A DNA stretch of 64,000 bases from Paradevosia shaoguanensis (GCF_016801025.1 NZ_CP068983.1:3030501-3094500), one strand, 5' to 3'; shown: positions 26,640 through 35,464, numbered from the stretch's first letter. Numbers and translations: made by a program. Notes: generated by a model not told the origin, from the letters alone.

Positions 26640-26729
26640 TTCCGTGGCGATGGGCGGAACGGTGCCAATAGAGCATGCCTAGTTGAAGCGCCACCCCAGG
26701 ATGGCGGCTGACAAACAAACGAGACACCT

Positions 26730-27344
26730 ATGAAAAACCTCTCCGAACGCCCCTCCGTCCACCCCACCGCCGAGGTGCGCGCGTCCGATCTCGGCCGCTA
26801 CACCGAGATCGGTGAGCGCTGCCATGTCTATGAAAGCGTGGTGGACGACTATTCCTACCTCGTGCGCGAGTGTGAGGTCTATTCGGCCCGCATCGGCAAG
26901 TTCTCCAACATTGCCAGCCACGTACGCATCAATGCCACCAACCATCCGATCGAGCGCGCCACGCTCCATCACTTCACCTATCGCGCCGGCGACTATTTCG
27001 AGGATGCCGAGCACGAGGCCGAGTTCTTCGTCAAGCGCAAGGCGCGCACCGTCACCATCGGCCATGACACCTGGATCGGCCACGGCGTCACCATCCTGCC
27101 CGGCGTGACGGTCGGTGACGGCGCCGTCGTCGGCTCCGGGGCGGTCGTTACCAAGGACGTGGCGCCCTACACCGTCGTCGGCGGCGTACCGGCCAGGCTC
27201 ATCAAGGAGCGGTTCTCGGCCAAGGTCGGCGAACGCATGCAGAAGCTTGCCTGGTGGGATTGGAGCCATGCGCAGCTGCGCACCGCGCTCGATGATTTTC
27301 GCGCGCTGACGGGCGAGGAGTTCCTGGTCAAGTACGGCGGGTAG
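26730..27344 (+). CDS. Hexapeptide-repeat acyltransferase of the phn cluster (DapH/DapD/GlmU-related)
   Basis: This 204-residue protein has left-handed beta-helix repeats: [38 protein letters not shown], then [55 protein letters not shown], the xenobiotic or chloramphenicol type-B acetyltransferase pattern, including the conserved histidine near HHFTYR. Such genes are commonly found inside phn clusters of Rhizobiales, where they may acetylate aminoalkylphosphonates as PhnO does in Escherichia coli, although PhnO is of the unrelated GNAT type. That role is inference. A strong terminator follows. Confidence 0.9.
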   Translation: MKNLSERPSVHPTAEVRASDLGRYTEIGERCHVYESVVDDYSYLVRECEVYSARIGKFSNIASHVRINATNHPIERATLHHFTYRAGDYFEDAEHEAEFFVKRKARTVTIGHDTWIGHGVTILPGVTVGDGAVVGSGAVVTKDVAPYTVVGGVPARLIKERFSAKVGERMQKLAWWDWSHAQLRTALDDFRALTGEEFLVKYGG

Positions 27345-27381
27345 CACGCTTCGCCCGCCTGGTATCTGGCTCCCGCCTCAG

Positions 27382-27404
27382 AAGCTCCGGTCCCACCGGA
27401 GCTT
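27382..27404 (+). terminator. Intrinsic terminator after the phn acyltransferase gene
   Basis: The 10-base arms AAGCTCCGGT and ACCGGAGCTT pair perfectly around CCC and run directly into TTTCTTTT. It ends the phnG-to-acyltransferase run, so phnC must have its own promoter. Confidence 0.92.
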
Positions 27405-27448
27405 TTTCTTTTCGCGCCCGCCGATCCCCGGAAATCCGGGGCTTTGGA

Positions 27449-27477
27449 TTGTCACTGAACTGTCGCTGAGCGTTCAT
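27449..27477 (+). promoter_or_regulatory. Pho box upstream of phnC
   Basis: Three 7-base units sit at exact 11-base steps: TTGTCAC, CTGTCGC and CGTTCAT, separated by TGAA and TGAG. This is the layout of a PhoB binding site (consensus CTGTCAY with 4-base spacers). It lies 55-83 bases before the phnC start and predicts induction by phosphate starvation. Confidence 0.78.
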
Positions 27478-27531
27478 ATCAGCTTCTTGATGCCGCCTTA
27501 GGGCTTCCTGCAACTCAGCAGGGAGCAGGTC

Positions 27532-28404
27532 ATGCTCAAGATTTCCAACGTCACGCGCCGGTTCGGCAGCAAAGTGGCGGTCGACAAGGTCGACATCGTC
27601 ATCCCCGCCGGCCAGATGGTCGGCATTATCGGCCGCTCGGGCGCAGGCAAGTCGACGCTCCTGCGCATGATCAACCGCCTCATCGACGTGAGCGAGGGCA
27701 CCATCGCCTTTGACGGCCTCGAAGTCTCCGCTCTCTCCGGCCAGAAGCTGCGCGATTGGCAGCGCGACTGCGCCATGATCTTCCAGCAGTTCAATCTCGT
27801 GCCGCGCCTCGACGTCATCACCAATGTGATGCTCGGCCGGCTCAATCGCCGTTCCACCATCCAGTCGCTGCTCAAGATTTTCTCGCAGGAAGAGCAATTG
27901 CTGGCGCTCAAGGCGCTGGAGCGCCTCGATATCGCCCAGACGGCGATGCAGCGCGCCGGCACGCTTTCGGGTGGCCAGCAGCAGCGCGTCGCCATCGCCC
28001 GCGCCCTGATGCAGGAGCCGAAAATCCTCCTCGCCGACGAGCCGATCGCCTCGCTCGATCCGCGCAATGCCCAGGTGGTGATGGACTCGCTGCGCGACAT
28101 CAATCGCAATGACGGCATCACCGTCATCACCAATCTCCATACGCTCGATACCGCGCGCAATTACTGCGAGCGCATCATCGGCATGCAGGGCGGCTGCGTC
28201 GTGTTCGACGGCTCGCCTGATGAGCTCACCACCGATGTGGCCCGCCGGATCTACGGTGCGGATGGGCTCGAAGAGGCCTTCTCGGAGGCCATGACCTCGA
28301 CCAGCCTCGATCCGGTCAAAAAGGCGCGCCGCAAGCGCAAGGAAGCCGCCGATGTGGTGGCGGCCAACCAGCTCGGCGCTGCCGGCGTCAGCCTTCCCAA
28401 CTGA
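27532..28404 (+). CDS. phnC: Phosphonate ABC transporter ATP-binding protein PhnC
   Basis: This 290-residue ATPase of the phosphonate importer carries Walker [35 protein letters not shown] (typical PhnC), signature [15 protein letters not shown], Walker [13 protein letters not shown] and the H-loop [11 protein letters not shown]. The C-terminal end after about 255 is a lysine/arginine-rich extension of about 35 residues. It lies behind the Pho box; CAGGGAGCAGG provides the ribosome site. Confidence 0.97.
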   Translation: MLKISNVTRRFGSKVAVDKVDIVIPAGQMVGIIGRSGAGKSTLLRMINRLIDVSEGTIAFDGLEVSALSGQKLRDWQRDCAMIFQQFNLVPRLDVITNVMLGRLNRRSTIQSLLKIFSQEEQLLALKALERLDIAQTAMQRAGTLSGGQQQRVAIARALMQEPKILLADEPIASLDPRNAQVVMDSLRDINRNDGITVITNLHTLDTARNYCERIIGMQGGCVVFDGSPDELTTDVARRIYGADGLEEAFSEAMTSTSLDPVKKARRKRKEAADVVAANQLGAAGVSLPN

Positions 28405-28486
28405 GTTCACGAAATCCCGCATCGATGACCCTTGAGGCGGGACAACCGCCGGGCGCCGTGCGGCGAAACGACAACAGGAGAAACCC

Positions 28487-29398
28487 ATGACTGCGTTCCG
28501 CAAAACCCTGCTGGCTGCCACCGCGCTCGCCATGCTCGCCAGCTCGGCCTTCGCCCAGGACGTCAGCGTCCTGCGTATCGGCCTGGATGGCTCGGAAAAC
28601 GAAGCTGACCAGATGCGCAATGCCCAGTGCGTTGCCGACCAGCTCAAGGCCGCCACCGGCGTTTCCGAAGTCCAGCTTTTCCCGTCGCCCGACTATAACG
28701 GCGTGATCCAGGGCCTCCTCGGCGGCACCATCGACATCGCCGTGATGGGCGCTTCGTCCTATGCCGCCATCTACCTCAAGGATCCGAACGCGGTTGACCC
28801 GATCCTGACCACGGTCGGCGCCGACGGCTCGACCGGTTACTACTCGCTGATGGTCGCCCGCAAGGATTCCGGCTTCAAGACCGTTGCGGACCTCAAGGGC
28901 AAGAAGCTCGGCTTCGCCGACCCGGATTCGACCTCGGGCTACCTCGTCCCGAACGTGGCTCTCCCGGCCGCCATCGGCATGCCGGTGAAGGAATTCTTCT
29001 CGGAGACCGGTTTTGGCGGCGGCCATGAGAACCTGGTTCTTGGCGTGCTCGACCACAAGTTCGACGCCGGCACCACGTTCGGTTCGGGCGTTGGCGATTG
29101 GGCCGAGGGTTATTCCTCGGGCAACTTGCACACCATGGTCGCCAAGGGCATCCTGGACACCGACGATATCGTCGAACTCTGGCGCTCGCCGCTCATCCCG
29201 AACGGCCCGCTGATGGTCTCCAACAAGCTGCCGGAAGACATGAAGGGCAAGGTCGAAGCGTTCTTCAAGGACCTGCCGGGCAAGGATCTGGCCTGCTTCC
29301 AGGGCTTTACGGGTGGCGAGAACACCGGCTTCACCGAAGTCGACGCTTCCTTCTATCAGACCATCATCGACGCTCGTAAGTCGGTGATCGGCGGCTGA
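28487..29398 (+). CDS. phnD: Phosphonate ABC transporter substrate-binding protein PhnD
   Basis: This 303-residue periplasmic binding protein has a signal peptide (about 1-24, ending SSAFAQ). The mature part has LRIGLDGSENEADQMRN, VQLFPSPDYNGVIQGLLGGTIDIAVMGASSYAAIYL, DLKGKKLGFADPDSTSGYLVPN and the FGGGHENLVLGVLDHKFDAG stretch, all PhnD features. The serine/threonine run in DSTSGY usually holds the phosphonate oxygens. An AGGAGA site precedes the ATG. A stem-loop separates it from phnE. Confidence 0.97.
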   Translation: MTAFRKTLLAATALAMLASSAFAQDVSVLRIGLDGSENEADQMRNAQCVADQLKAATGVSEVQLFPSPDYNGVIQGLLGGTIDIAVMGASSYAAIYLKDPNAVDPILTTVGADGSTGYYSLMVARKDSGFKTVADLKGKKLGFADPDSTSGYLVPNVALPAAIGMPVKEFFSETGFGGGHENLVLGVLDHKFDAGTTFGSGVGDWAEGYSSGNLHTMVAKGILDTDDIVELWRSPLIPNGPLMVSNKLPEDMKGKVEAFFKDLPGKDLACFQGFTGGENTGFTEVDASFYQTIIDARKSVIGG

Positions 29399-29420
29399 TC
29401 CGCACAACGAACATCTTTTG

Positions 29421-29447
29421 ACGGCGGTGCCCTCTGGGCGCCGCCGT
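29421..29447 (+). terminator. Stem-loop between phnD and phnE
   Basis: ACGGCGGTGCCC and GGGCGCCGCCGT pair with one G-T wobble around TCT. Between a binding-protein gene and its permease gene such a hairpin usually protects the upstream transcript end or weakens read-through, giving more binding protein than permease. That effect is inferred here. Confidence 0.7.
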
Positions 29448-29467
29448 TTGCATAAAAGGAGAGCGCC

Positions 29468-30436
29468 GTGGCCCAAGTCGCCGAGCATGCTCCCGTTTCG
29501 CTCAGCGAGGGGACGCAGACGGTCTATGACCACTACCGCCGTCAGGTGCGGACGCGCAGGATCTATACGCTCATTGCGCTGGTCGTATTCCTCGCCATCC
29601 TCGCCGCTTCGCTCAATTTCGCGAACGCGGCCAATTCGGGCAAGTTCTTCGAACGGCTGCCCTATTTCTTCGATTTCCTGCGGTCTTTCGTGCCGCGCGA
29701 CCCTCTCGAAATCTTCCGCGCCATGTTCGATCTGGCGAGCCCCTATGCGGATGGCTCGCAGAAATACGATTACACGTCCGAGCGCATATGGGTCACCGAC
29801 TGGTTCTACGTGCCCAATTACGTCTACCAGCTGATCGTCACCATCAACATCGCCATCGTCTCGACCATCGTCGGCGCGACCCTGGCTTTCCTGCTCTGCT
29901 TTTTCGCCTCGACCAACCTCATGGGCGCGGGCATTGCCCGTTTCGTCGTGCGGCGGGTGCTCGAAGTGCTCCGCGCCTTCCCCGAAATCGTCGTGGCGGG
30001 CCTCCTCACGGCCATCCTCTCGATCGGCCCGATCGCCGCCATCGTCGCGGTGTCGCTGCACACGATCGGCGCCCTGGGCAAGCTCTTCTACGAAGTGGTC
30101 GAGAATGCCGACATGAAGGCCGATGAAGGCCTGCGCGCCGTGGGCGCCAACTGGGTCGAGCGCGTGCGCTTCGGCATCGTGCCGCAGGTGTTGCCCAATT
30201 TCGTCTCCTACACATTGCTGCGTGCCGAAATCAACGTGCGCGCCTCCACCATCATCGGCGCGGTCGGCGGCGGCGGTATCGGCGAGGCCTTCCGCCTCTC
30301 CATCGGCCGCGACCATGCGGCCAAGACCTACGCCATCGTCCTCATGCTCCTCGTGACGATCATTGCGGTCGACCAGTTCTCCGCCTGGCTGCGGCGACGC
30401 CTGGTGGGCAAGCAGGCTTTCGATTTCGGGGCATAG
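29468..30436 (+). CDS. phnE: Phosphonate ABC transporter permease PhnE (first copy)
   Basis: This 322-residue inner-membrane protein has a membrane segment near 30-50 (IYTLIALVVFLAILAASLNF), a periplasmic loop with FFDFLRSFVPRDPLEIF, and the core with LRAFPEIVVAGLLTAILSIGPIAAIVAVSLHTIGALGKLFYEVVENADMKADEGLRAVGANWVERVRFGIVPQVLPNFVSYTLLRAEINVRASTIIGAVGGGGIGE. The E-x-x-A/G-x-G loop that docks PhnC is the EGLRAVGA stretch. GGAGAG precedes a GTG start at 29468. It is followed by a second phnE. Confidence 0.96.
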   Translation: MAQVAEHAPVSLSEGTQTVYDHYRRQVRTRRIYTLIALVVFLAILAASLNFANAANSGKFFERLPYFFDFLRSFVPRDPLEIFRAMFDLASPYADGSQKYDYTSERIWVTDWFYVPNYVYQLIVTINIAIVSTIVGATLAFLLCFFASTNLMGAGIARFVVRRVLEVLRAFPEIVVAGLLTAILSIGPIAAIVAVSLHTIGALGKLFYEVVENADMKADEGLRAVGANWVERVRFGIVPQVLPNFVSYTLLRAEINVRASTIIGAVGGGGIGEAFRLSIGRDHAAKTYAIVLMLLVTIIAVDQFSAWLRRRLVGKQAFDFGA

Positions 30437-30446
30437 GAGACGCACA

Positions 30447-31793
30447 ATGGCACAACTGGCCCTCAACGATGCCGAACGCCAGGCGCTCCTCGAAGCGTAT
30501 CCGGCGGTTTTCGTAAAAAGCTTCTGGCAGCGCTACGGCCTCGCGGTCGGCGCGGGCGTGGTAGCGGTCTACCTCGTCTTCTGCTTCTTCTTCTTCAATG
30601 TCGGCGCCGTGCTTTCCGATGGCCGCTGGGATCGCGCCGGGGCGTATCTGCAGGATTGGTATTCCTGGCGCGCCCAGCCGCGGCTCAAGCTGGCCGCCGG
30701 CCAGCCGGTCGATGTGCAATGGAACAATCGTGCGCAATACCGCACCGATGGCCCCATTGACTGGCTGGTCCCGGCCAGCGACGGCAGCGTCCTCGTCACC
30801 TTCGGGAGCGAAGCCGACAGTCTTGTCGTGCGCTCGGACGTGGTGACGGTCAATCTCAACGGCCAGCCCCACGACGTCGCCGTCGGCGCGAGCGGGGTCG
30901 TGCTGCCTGAGGACGCGCCGGAGGCAATGACGCTCAAGGGCGACAAGGTGCTGGTCGATTTCGGCTTCGCCGGTTCGGCCGAAATCCGCTCTAGCCAGGT
31001 TTATATCCAGCGGCGTTTCCTGGGCTGGGCCAATTTCTGGTTCGACACCAAGTCCGCCTTCTGGGGCATGAGCCTGCCGCAGCTGGTCTCGACCATCGTC
31101 GTCGGCGAGCGGATCGATCCGCAGATGTCCAACCTGCAGCTCGCATGGCGCGATTTCCTCGGCAACGGGGTCTGGCAGCATGCAGACATCATCTCCAAGC
31201 TCATCCAGACCATAGTCATGGCCTTTGTCGGCACGTTGCTCGGCACGCTGGTCGCCGCGCCGCTGGCCTTTATCGCCGCCCGCAACATCACGCCCAATCG
31301 TGCCGCCAACTGGGTGATGAAGCGCACCTTCGATCTGCTGCGTTCGATCGACATGCTGATCTGGGCACTGTTCTTCACCCGCAGCTTCGGCCCCGGCCCG
31401 ATCCCCGGCATCGCCGCCATCTTCTTCACCGATACCGGCGCCCTCGGAAAGGTCTATGCCGAGGCGCTGGAGAATGTCGATGACAAGGAGCGCGAAGGCG
31501 TCAAATCGGTCGGCGCCCATACGCTCGAAGTCCAGCGCTATGGCGTCGTCCCGCAGGTGCTGCCGGTATTCATCTCCCAGTCCCTCTATTTCTGGGAAAG
31601 CAACATCCGCTCCGCCACCGTCATCGGTGCTGTCGGCGCCGGCGGCATCGGCCTCAAGCTTCTCGAGGCCATGAAGACCAATGCCGACTGGGACAAGGTC
31701 GCCTACATGGTCGTCCTGATCCTCGCCGTCGTCTTCATCTTCGACAACATCTCGAACGCCCTCCGTTCAAGACTGATCGGCAGCCGCCACTGA
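30447..31793 (+). CDS. phnE: Phosphonate ABC transporter permease PhnE (second copy, long N terminus)
   Basis: This 448-residue paralogue of the first phnE has an extra N-terminal part of about 200 residues (one membrane segment GAGVVAVYLVFCFFFFNVGAV, then a beta-rich periplasmic region). The core follows: FVGTLLGTLVAAPLAFIAARNITPN, LLRSIDMLIWALFFTRSFGPGPIPGIAAIFFTDTGALGKVYAEALENVD and REGVKSVGAHTLEVQRYGVVPQVLPVFISQSLYFWESNIRSATVIGAVGAGGIG. Two permeases forming a heterodimer is the Rhizobiales arrangement. GGAGA precedes the ATG at 30447. It is the last gene of the phn block. Confidence 0.95.
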   Translation: MAQLALNDAERQALLEAYPAVFVKSFWQRYGLAVGAGVVAVYLVFCFFFFNVGAVLSDGRWDRAGAYLQDWYSWRAQPRLKLAAGQPVDVQWNNRAQYRTDGPIDWLVPASDGSVLVTFGSEADSLVVRSDVVTVNLNGQPHDVAVGASGVVLPEDAPEAMTLKGDKVLVDFGFAGSAEIRSSQVYIQRRFLGWANFWFDTKSAFWGMSLPQLVSTIVVGERIDPQMSNLQLAWRDFLGNGVWQHADIISKLIQTIVMAFVGTLLGTLVAAPLAFIAARNITPNRAANWVMKRTFDLLRSIDMLIWALFFTRSFGPGPIPGIAAIFFTDTGALGKVYAEALENVDDKEREGVKSVGAHTLEVQRYGVVPQVLPVFISQSLYFWESNIRSATVIGAVGAGGIGLKLLEAMKTNADWDKVAYMVVLILAVVFIFDNISNALRSRLIGSRH

Positions 31794-31808
31794 GAACGAA
31801 CCAGCACG

Positions 31809-31850
31809 TCTCCCTCCCCTTGCGGGGAGGGGACAGGGGTGGGGGTAAGC
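31809..31850. repeat. Fifth copy of the GC-rich palindromic repeat
   Basis: A 21-base near-palindrome at 31812-31832 around TTGCGG, followed by ACAGGGGTGGGGGTA, matches the elements at 20914-21147 with a few changes. It sits between convergent phnE and the cardiolipin synthase-like gene, where it may also stop transcription. Copies therefore stand on both outer edges of the phn block. Confidence 0.8.
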
Positions 31851-31914
31851 CAAACGCTCTGGCCTGCGCCGCGCCGCACCGAGTGATATCCTACCCAGCG
31901 CGAGACCCGGTTCC

Positions 31915-33360
31915 CTAAAGCACCGGTCCCATCATCGCCACCGTATTGTTCCAGAGCCGCCGGCGTCGCGGCCAGCCATCCACCGACTCCGCCTCGATCA
32001 GCACCGAAGCCTGCCGGTAAACCTCCTGCCGCGCCTTGATCTCGGCCGTGAGCGCCGGATCGTAGAGCAGGATGTTGTTCTCGAAATTGAGCTCGAAACT
32101 GCGCCGGTCGATATTCGCCGAGCCGATGAGGCTCACATCTCCATCCACCGTCATGGTCTTGGAGTGCAGCAGTCCGCCGACATATTCGTAGATCTTCACC
32201 CCGGCATCGAGCAGTTCCTTGTAATAGGAGTGGCTCGCCGCCGCCACGATCCAGGAATCGTTGCGCTGCGGCACGATGAAGGTCGTGTCGACGCCGCGAT
32301 AGGCCGAGGCGCAGAGCGCGGCCTGAATGGTTTCGTCCGGTACATAATAGGGCGTGGTGATGATGAGTTCGTGCCGCGCCGCGTTCATCACCGAGACGAA
32401 GATTTCCGGCATCGCCGAGGGTCTCACCGTCGCGCCTGTGCCGATCACCTGCGCCGCAAAGCCCGGTTGCGGCTCGTCGAGCGGGGCGAGGAACAGCGCC
32501 CGCAGGTCGTCGTGCCCATGGCTCATCCAGTCGCTGGCGAAGAGATGCTGGTTCTGCCGCACAATCGGACCCTCGAAGCGGACGAGAATATCCACCCAGG
32601 GCGCGTATTTCGCCTTCACCGCAAACGCCGCGTCGGCGCAGTTCTGGCTGCCGCAATAGGTGATGCGGTTGTCGATGACCACGATCTTGCGGTGGTTGCG
32701 CATGTCGATGCGACCCCAGAGCGCTGAGATCGGCGGCGTGGGGACGGGCAGGGCGCGGCCCAGCATCACGCCGGCATCCGCCATGGCCTTCCAATGCGGT
32801 GAACGGATCATGGCGCGCGAGCCGAAATCGTCGGCCATGGCGCGGCAGGTCACGCCGCGCCGCGCCGCACGCTTGAGGGCCTCGACGACCTTGAGCCCGT
32901 TATTGTCGGCCAGCCAGATATAGAACAACACATGGACGTGGTTGGTGGCGGCGTCCATGTCGGCGACCATCTGCTCGATGGCGCTGTCGGAATCCGCCAT
33001 CAGCGTGGCGCGGTTGCCGCCTACCGGGGGATAGCCGCTGACCGATTCCCCCGCGCGGAAAAGCGGCATGTAGCGCTCCGGTACGTGCGGGTCGCGCTCG
33101 TGCCCATCGGTCGGCGGCGGCAATTCCTCGAGTACCTTGCGCATTCGTGCGATGCGGCCGCGGCCGATATTGGTTTCGCCCACCAGCGTATAGGCAAGAA
33201 TGCCCACAAGCGGCGCCACGAGAATGACCACGACCCAGGCCAGGCGTGATACCGGTTCGCGGTAGGGGCGCAGCAGGGCGCGGGCCACGAAGAATACCTG
33301 GATGCCGAAATAGGCGATGGCCAGGAGATAGGCGTAGAGCGGGGTCTCGATCGTGATCAT
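31915..33360 (-). CDS. Phospholipase D-like / cardiolipin synthase family protein
   Basis: This 481-residue protein has two N-terminal membrane segments (LYAYLLAIAYFGIQVFFVARALL and LAWVVVILVAPLVGILAYTLVGE), the cardiolipin synthase Cls pattern, then two HKD phosphodiesterase motifs: HRKIVVIDNRITYCGSQN and HSKTMTVDGDVSLIGSANID. Cls enzymes join two phosphatidylglycerols into cardiolipin at the inner membrane. The ATG at 33360 starts the first membrane segment; the longer frame lies inside the upstream gene. Its start overlaps the stop of that gene (ATGA), so the two are coupled. Confidence 0.93.
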   Translation of the reverse strand: MITIETPLYAYLLAIAYFGIQVFFVARALLRPYREPVSRLAWVVVILVAPLVGILAYTLVGETNIGRGRIARMRKVLEELPPPTDGHERDPHVPERYMPLFRAGESVSGYPPVGGNRATLMADSDSAIEQMVADMDAATNHVHVLFYIWLADNNGLKVVEALKRAARRGVTCRAMADDFGSRAMIRSPHWKAMADAGVMLGRALPVPTPPISALWGRIDMRNHRKIVVIDNRITYCGSQNCADAAFAVKAKYAPWVDILVRFEGPIVRQNQHLFASDWMSHGHDDLRALFLAPLDEPQPGFAAQVIGTGATVRPSAMPEIFVSVMNAARHELIITTPYYVPDETIQAALCASAYRGVDTTFIVPQRNDSWIVAAASHSYYKELLDAGVKIYEYVGGLLHSKTMTVDGDVSLIGSANIDRRSFELNFENNILLYDPALTAEIKARQEVYRQASVLIEAESVDGWPRRRRLWNNTVAMMGPVL

Positions 33361-33689
33361 CGGGTGGCCACGATAGCCTTGCGAATGGCCCCCCTGAGGA
33401 TCAACGACGAAAGCACCGAGCCAAGTATCATGCCCACGGCCAGCCCGAGGCACAGCGCGATGGCGAGGTAGAGGATGGCCTTGTCCGCCAGTCCTTCGAC
33501 CACCGTTTCCATGCCGTCGATCTCATGGGCGAGGCTGGTAGATACCGACTGGCCGGCTTCGTTGATGGCAGAAACGATGGCGCTGGCGAGCGAGGTCTGC
33601 TCGGGCGTGGCCGGCGCCTGGCCAAAGGCCAGGGCGGGCCAGAGTAGGGCTGTGAGGACGAGTAAGATGGGTAAACCGCGAGAGGACAT
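33357..33689 (-). CDS. Small exported/membrane hypothetical protein
   Basis: This 110-residue protein has a signal peptide (MSSRGLPILLVLTALLWPALAFG, cleavage near AFGQA), a polar helix with TSLASAIVSAINEAGQSVSTSLAHEIDGMETVVEG, one long membrane segment (AILYLAIALCLGLAVGMILGSVLSSLIL) and a basic end. I do not recognise the family. Its stop overlaps the start of the cardiolipin synthase-like gene by 4 bases, so a membrane-linked partner role is possible. The start at 33689 is chosen because the signal peptide begins there. Confidence 0.75.
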   Translation of the reverse strand: MSSRGLPILLVLTALLWPALAFGQAPATPEQTSLASAIVSAINEAGQSVSTSLAHEIDGMETVVEGLADKAILYLAIALCLGLAVGMILGSVLSSLILRGAIRKAIVATR

Positions 33690-34051
33690 CTGGCTTTCTC
33701 CGGTGCCTGGCGGAGGTCGCGAATGCGGCCGGCCAGCCTGACGAAGATAGCTAGTGGCTTCCCCGCGGGGAAGCGCATAGAGGGATTTTCGCAAGATGCC
33801 GCGAAGGCTTGGCTGCCGTCGGCCGTCGCGCAGACCGCCAGCGGCCACGATCTGGGTTCGGCGCCGCTGGCAGTCTCGCGCATCGTGCTGGTGTGAAATG
33901 CGCGGGACAGCGCCAAGGGACAGCCGGACAAAACGATCCGGATGTTACGACGACAACCTGGGTCCTCGCCGCCGCCCCCCTTAGGACTCCATCCATGGCG
34001 AAAGATAGAGGCGGGCGGTGCCTCTTCACAATAAGCAAAGCGGACTAGGGT
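33690..34051. other. Intergenic region without recognised features
   Basis: These 362 bases separate the small exported protein gene from the next small gene. Several short frames cross it on both strands, but they are arginine- and proline-rich, lack ribosome sites and look non-coding. No repeat or RNA gene is recognised. Confidence 0.5.
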
Positions 34052-34243
34052 TCAGCGTTCGACGACGGTTCGGCCGGTCAGCGTCACCAGGTGCGTTTCG
34101 CCCGCGGTATCCACCCAGCCCTTGGCTTCAAGCTGGCGGACGATCTCGGGCAGGGGGTGGTAATCGGGCTCCCGGCAGAGGCGCAGGAGGGCCCGAACCT
34201 CGGCAGGCTGGGGCCCTTCGAGCACGGCGTCGCGTAGCAGCAT
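34052..34243 (-). CDS. Small hypothetical protein
   Basis: This 63-residue protein, MLLRDAVLEGPQPAEVRALLRL and onwards, has helices followed by GWVDTAGETHLVTLTGRTVVER, a pattern that resembles the end of a small winged-helix domain (helix, then a two-strand wing). A very good ribosome site, GGGAGGAG, lies 4 bases before the ATG and supports it as real. The function is unknown. Confidence 0.65.
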   Translation of the reverse strand: MLLRDAVLEGPQPAEVRALLRLCREPDYHPLPEIVRQLEAKGWVDTAGETHLVTLTGRTVVER

Positions 34244-34318
34244 GATCTCCTCCCAGAGACTACGTGCTCCTCAAGGTAGTCGCCTCGTGCCAGTTCCGCC
34301 GTCGATCAAAGGATATAG

Positions 34319-34741
34319 TCAGCGCGGCACGAGCCGGGTGAAAAGAAAGTTGGCCGCCACGCCCGCCGTCACGCCCAACGAGCCGCCGGCAACCTTGACG
34401 ACCGCGTCCTTGAGCGTCGCGTGGCGGCTTGGTGCCAGCAATTGCGCGAGTTCGAAGCCAAGCGCGACAGCAATCACAAGCCCGAGCACCAGCCACCAAT
34501 GGCGCGGATAGCCGACCACGAACACGAAGCCCACCAGCGCAAAGGCCACGAGCCGTTCGAGGTTGGCCGGCTCGCCCGTAACGGGGCGCCATTCGATGGG
34601 AAGTACCGTAACGAGGAGAATGCCCAGCAACAGCAGCCAGGCCAGCGGTCGAGCAGCCATGCGGATCATCTGCCGGTCCAGCCAGAAGCGCGGCCGGCGC
34701 GAAGGTTCGGGATGTGCATGGAAAGTCCTCGACGATTGCAT
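34319..34741 (-). CDS. VanZ-like family membrane protein
   Basis: This 140-residue protein has four membrane segments after a polar N terminus: PLAWLLLLGILLVTVLPIEWRP, LVAFALVGFVFVVGY, LVLGLVIAVALGFELAQLLAPSRHATLKDAVVKVAGGSLGV. The F/L-E-x-x-Q-x-x-x-P-x-R-x-x-x-x-D-x-x-x-N/K layout of GFELAQLLAPSRHATLKD is the VanZ signature. VanZ itself gives teicoplanin resistance; relatives have no known role. The start is uncertain: in-frame ATGs at 34669 and 34660 would remove the polar leader. It lies 12 bases after the ATPase gene and is probably co-transcribed. Confidence 0.85.
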   Translation of the reverse strand: MQSSRTFHAHPEPSRRPRFWLDRQMIRMAARPLAWLLLLGILLVTVLPIEWRPVTGEPANLERLVAFALVGFVFVVGYPRHWWLVLGLVIAVALGFELAQLLAPSRHATLKDAVVKVAGGSLGVTAGVAANFLFTRLVPR

Positions 34742-34753
34742 TGGGCGCGGAGC

Positions 34754-35341
34754 CTATTGGAATTCGCCGTCCGCTCCAAGCGCCCCCTGGTGCCCACTGA
34801 TCGCGCGATCAAGCAGGGTAACTCGCTCGGTGCGACTACCTCGGATTTCAAGCACAGCCAGGCCATCCGCCAGCAGCCCCAGCGCATCCTCGCGAATGAT
34901 GGCCTTGAGCCGCAAATCCACCGCCCGCCGCAGCCTGGGATATTCGATCGTCGTCGCGATCTCATCGGGTGCCGACAGCGGCAGGAAGGCGATGAGATCG
35001 AGCGTCGCAAGCGCCTTCTCGATCCCTCCGAGCAGCTTCCCGGACGGCGTCCAGTCGCTGCCCTCCTTCTCGCCGAGCACTTCCAGATACGCGATGAAAT
35101 CGAGCGGGCAGCGATCGAAGACGATATCCGCCTCCCCCTGCGCCGCCAGGATCATCCCGACGCTCTGCTCAAGCTGCTCCGCCAGGTCATCGAGCGAAGG
35201 CCCATCGGCAAACGTCACTCCGCGCTGCGCAAGTTCCCAATAAGGCTCCTGCATATGCGCATAGCCGCGATGCCCGTCGATGAAATCATCGATCAGCGTC
35301 GTCTTCCCACTCCCATGCGTCCCCACCACCGCAATCCGCAT
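34754..35341 (-). CDS. P-loop ATPase/kinase-like protein
   Basis: This 195-residue protein begins MRIAVVGTHGSGKTTLIDDFIDG, a Walker A motif right at the N terminus, and has DIVFDRCPLDFIAYL, a Walker B or DRx-type motif as in nucleotide kinases and AAA-type small ATPases. The end LRGSRTERVTLLDRAI-like segment fits the last strand. The overall layout recalls NadR- or thymidylate-kinase-like folds, but the substrate is unknown. An AGGAGG site 6 bases before the ATG fixes the start; the longer frame reaches into the promoter region. Confidence 0.8.
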   Translation of the reverse strand: MRIAVVGTHGSGKTTLIDDFIDGHRGYAHMQEPYWELAQRGVTFADGPSLDDLAEQLEQSVGMILAAQGEADIVFDRCPLDFIAYLEVLGEKEGSDWTPSGKLLGGIEKALATLDLIAFLPLSAPDEIATTIEYPRLRRAVDLRLKAIIREDALGLLADGLAVLEIRGSRTERVTLLDRAISGHQGALGADGEFQ

Positions 35342-35464
35342 CGCGTCCTCCTGGAACGCCGTTGGTATTTCGAGGCCTCCCTGGGACGCAAGGAAAACTC
35401 GATAGGCGAGCGTGAATGGGAAGTGGGGCGACATAAATGGCGTATATTTGCAAATATAATGAAC

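Noticed and set aside
32164-32727. A 187-codon plus-strand frame inside the cardiolipin synthase-like gene
   Set aside because: The opposite strand has both HKD motifs in a continuous frame, so this is a shadow.
33751-34048. Short frames on both strands in the gap before the 63-residue gene
   Set aside because: Their products are Arg/Pro-rich, lack ribosome sites and overlap each other on opposite strands.
34754-35341. Possible PhnN (ribose 1,5-bisphosphokinase) after the phn cluster
   Set aside because: It has a P-loop, but the sequence after it does not look like PhnN or guanylate kinase, and it is 3 kb beyond phnE2 on the opposite strand with other genes between.
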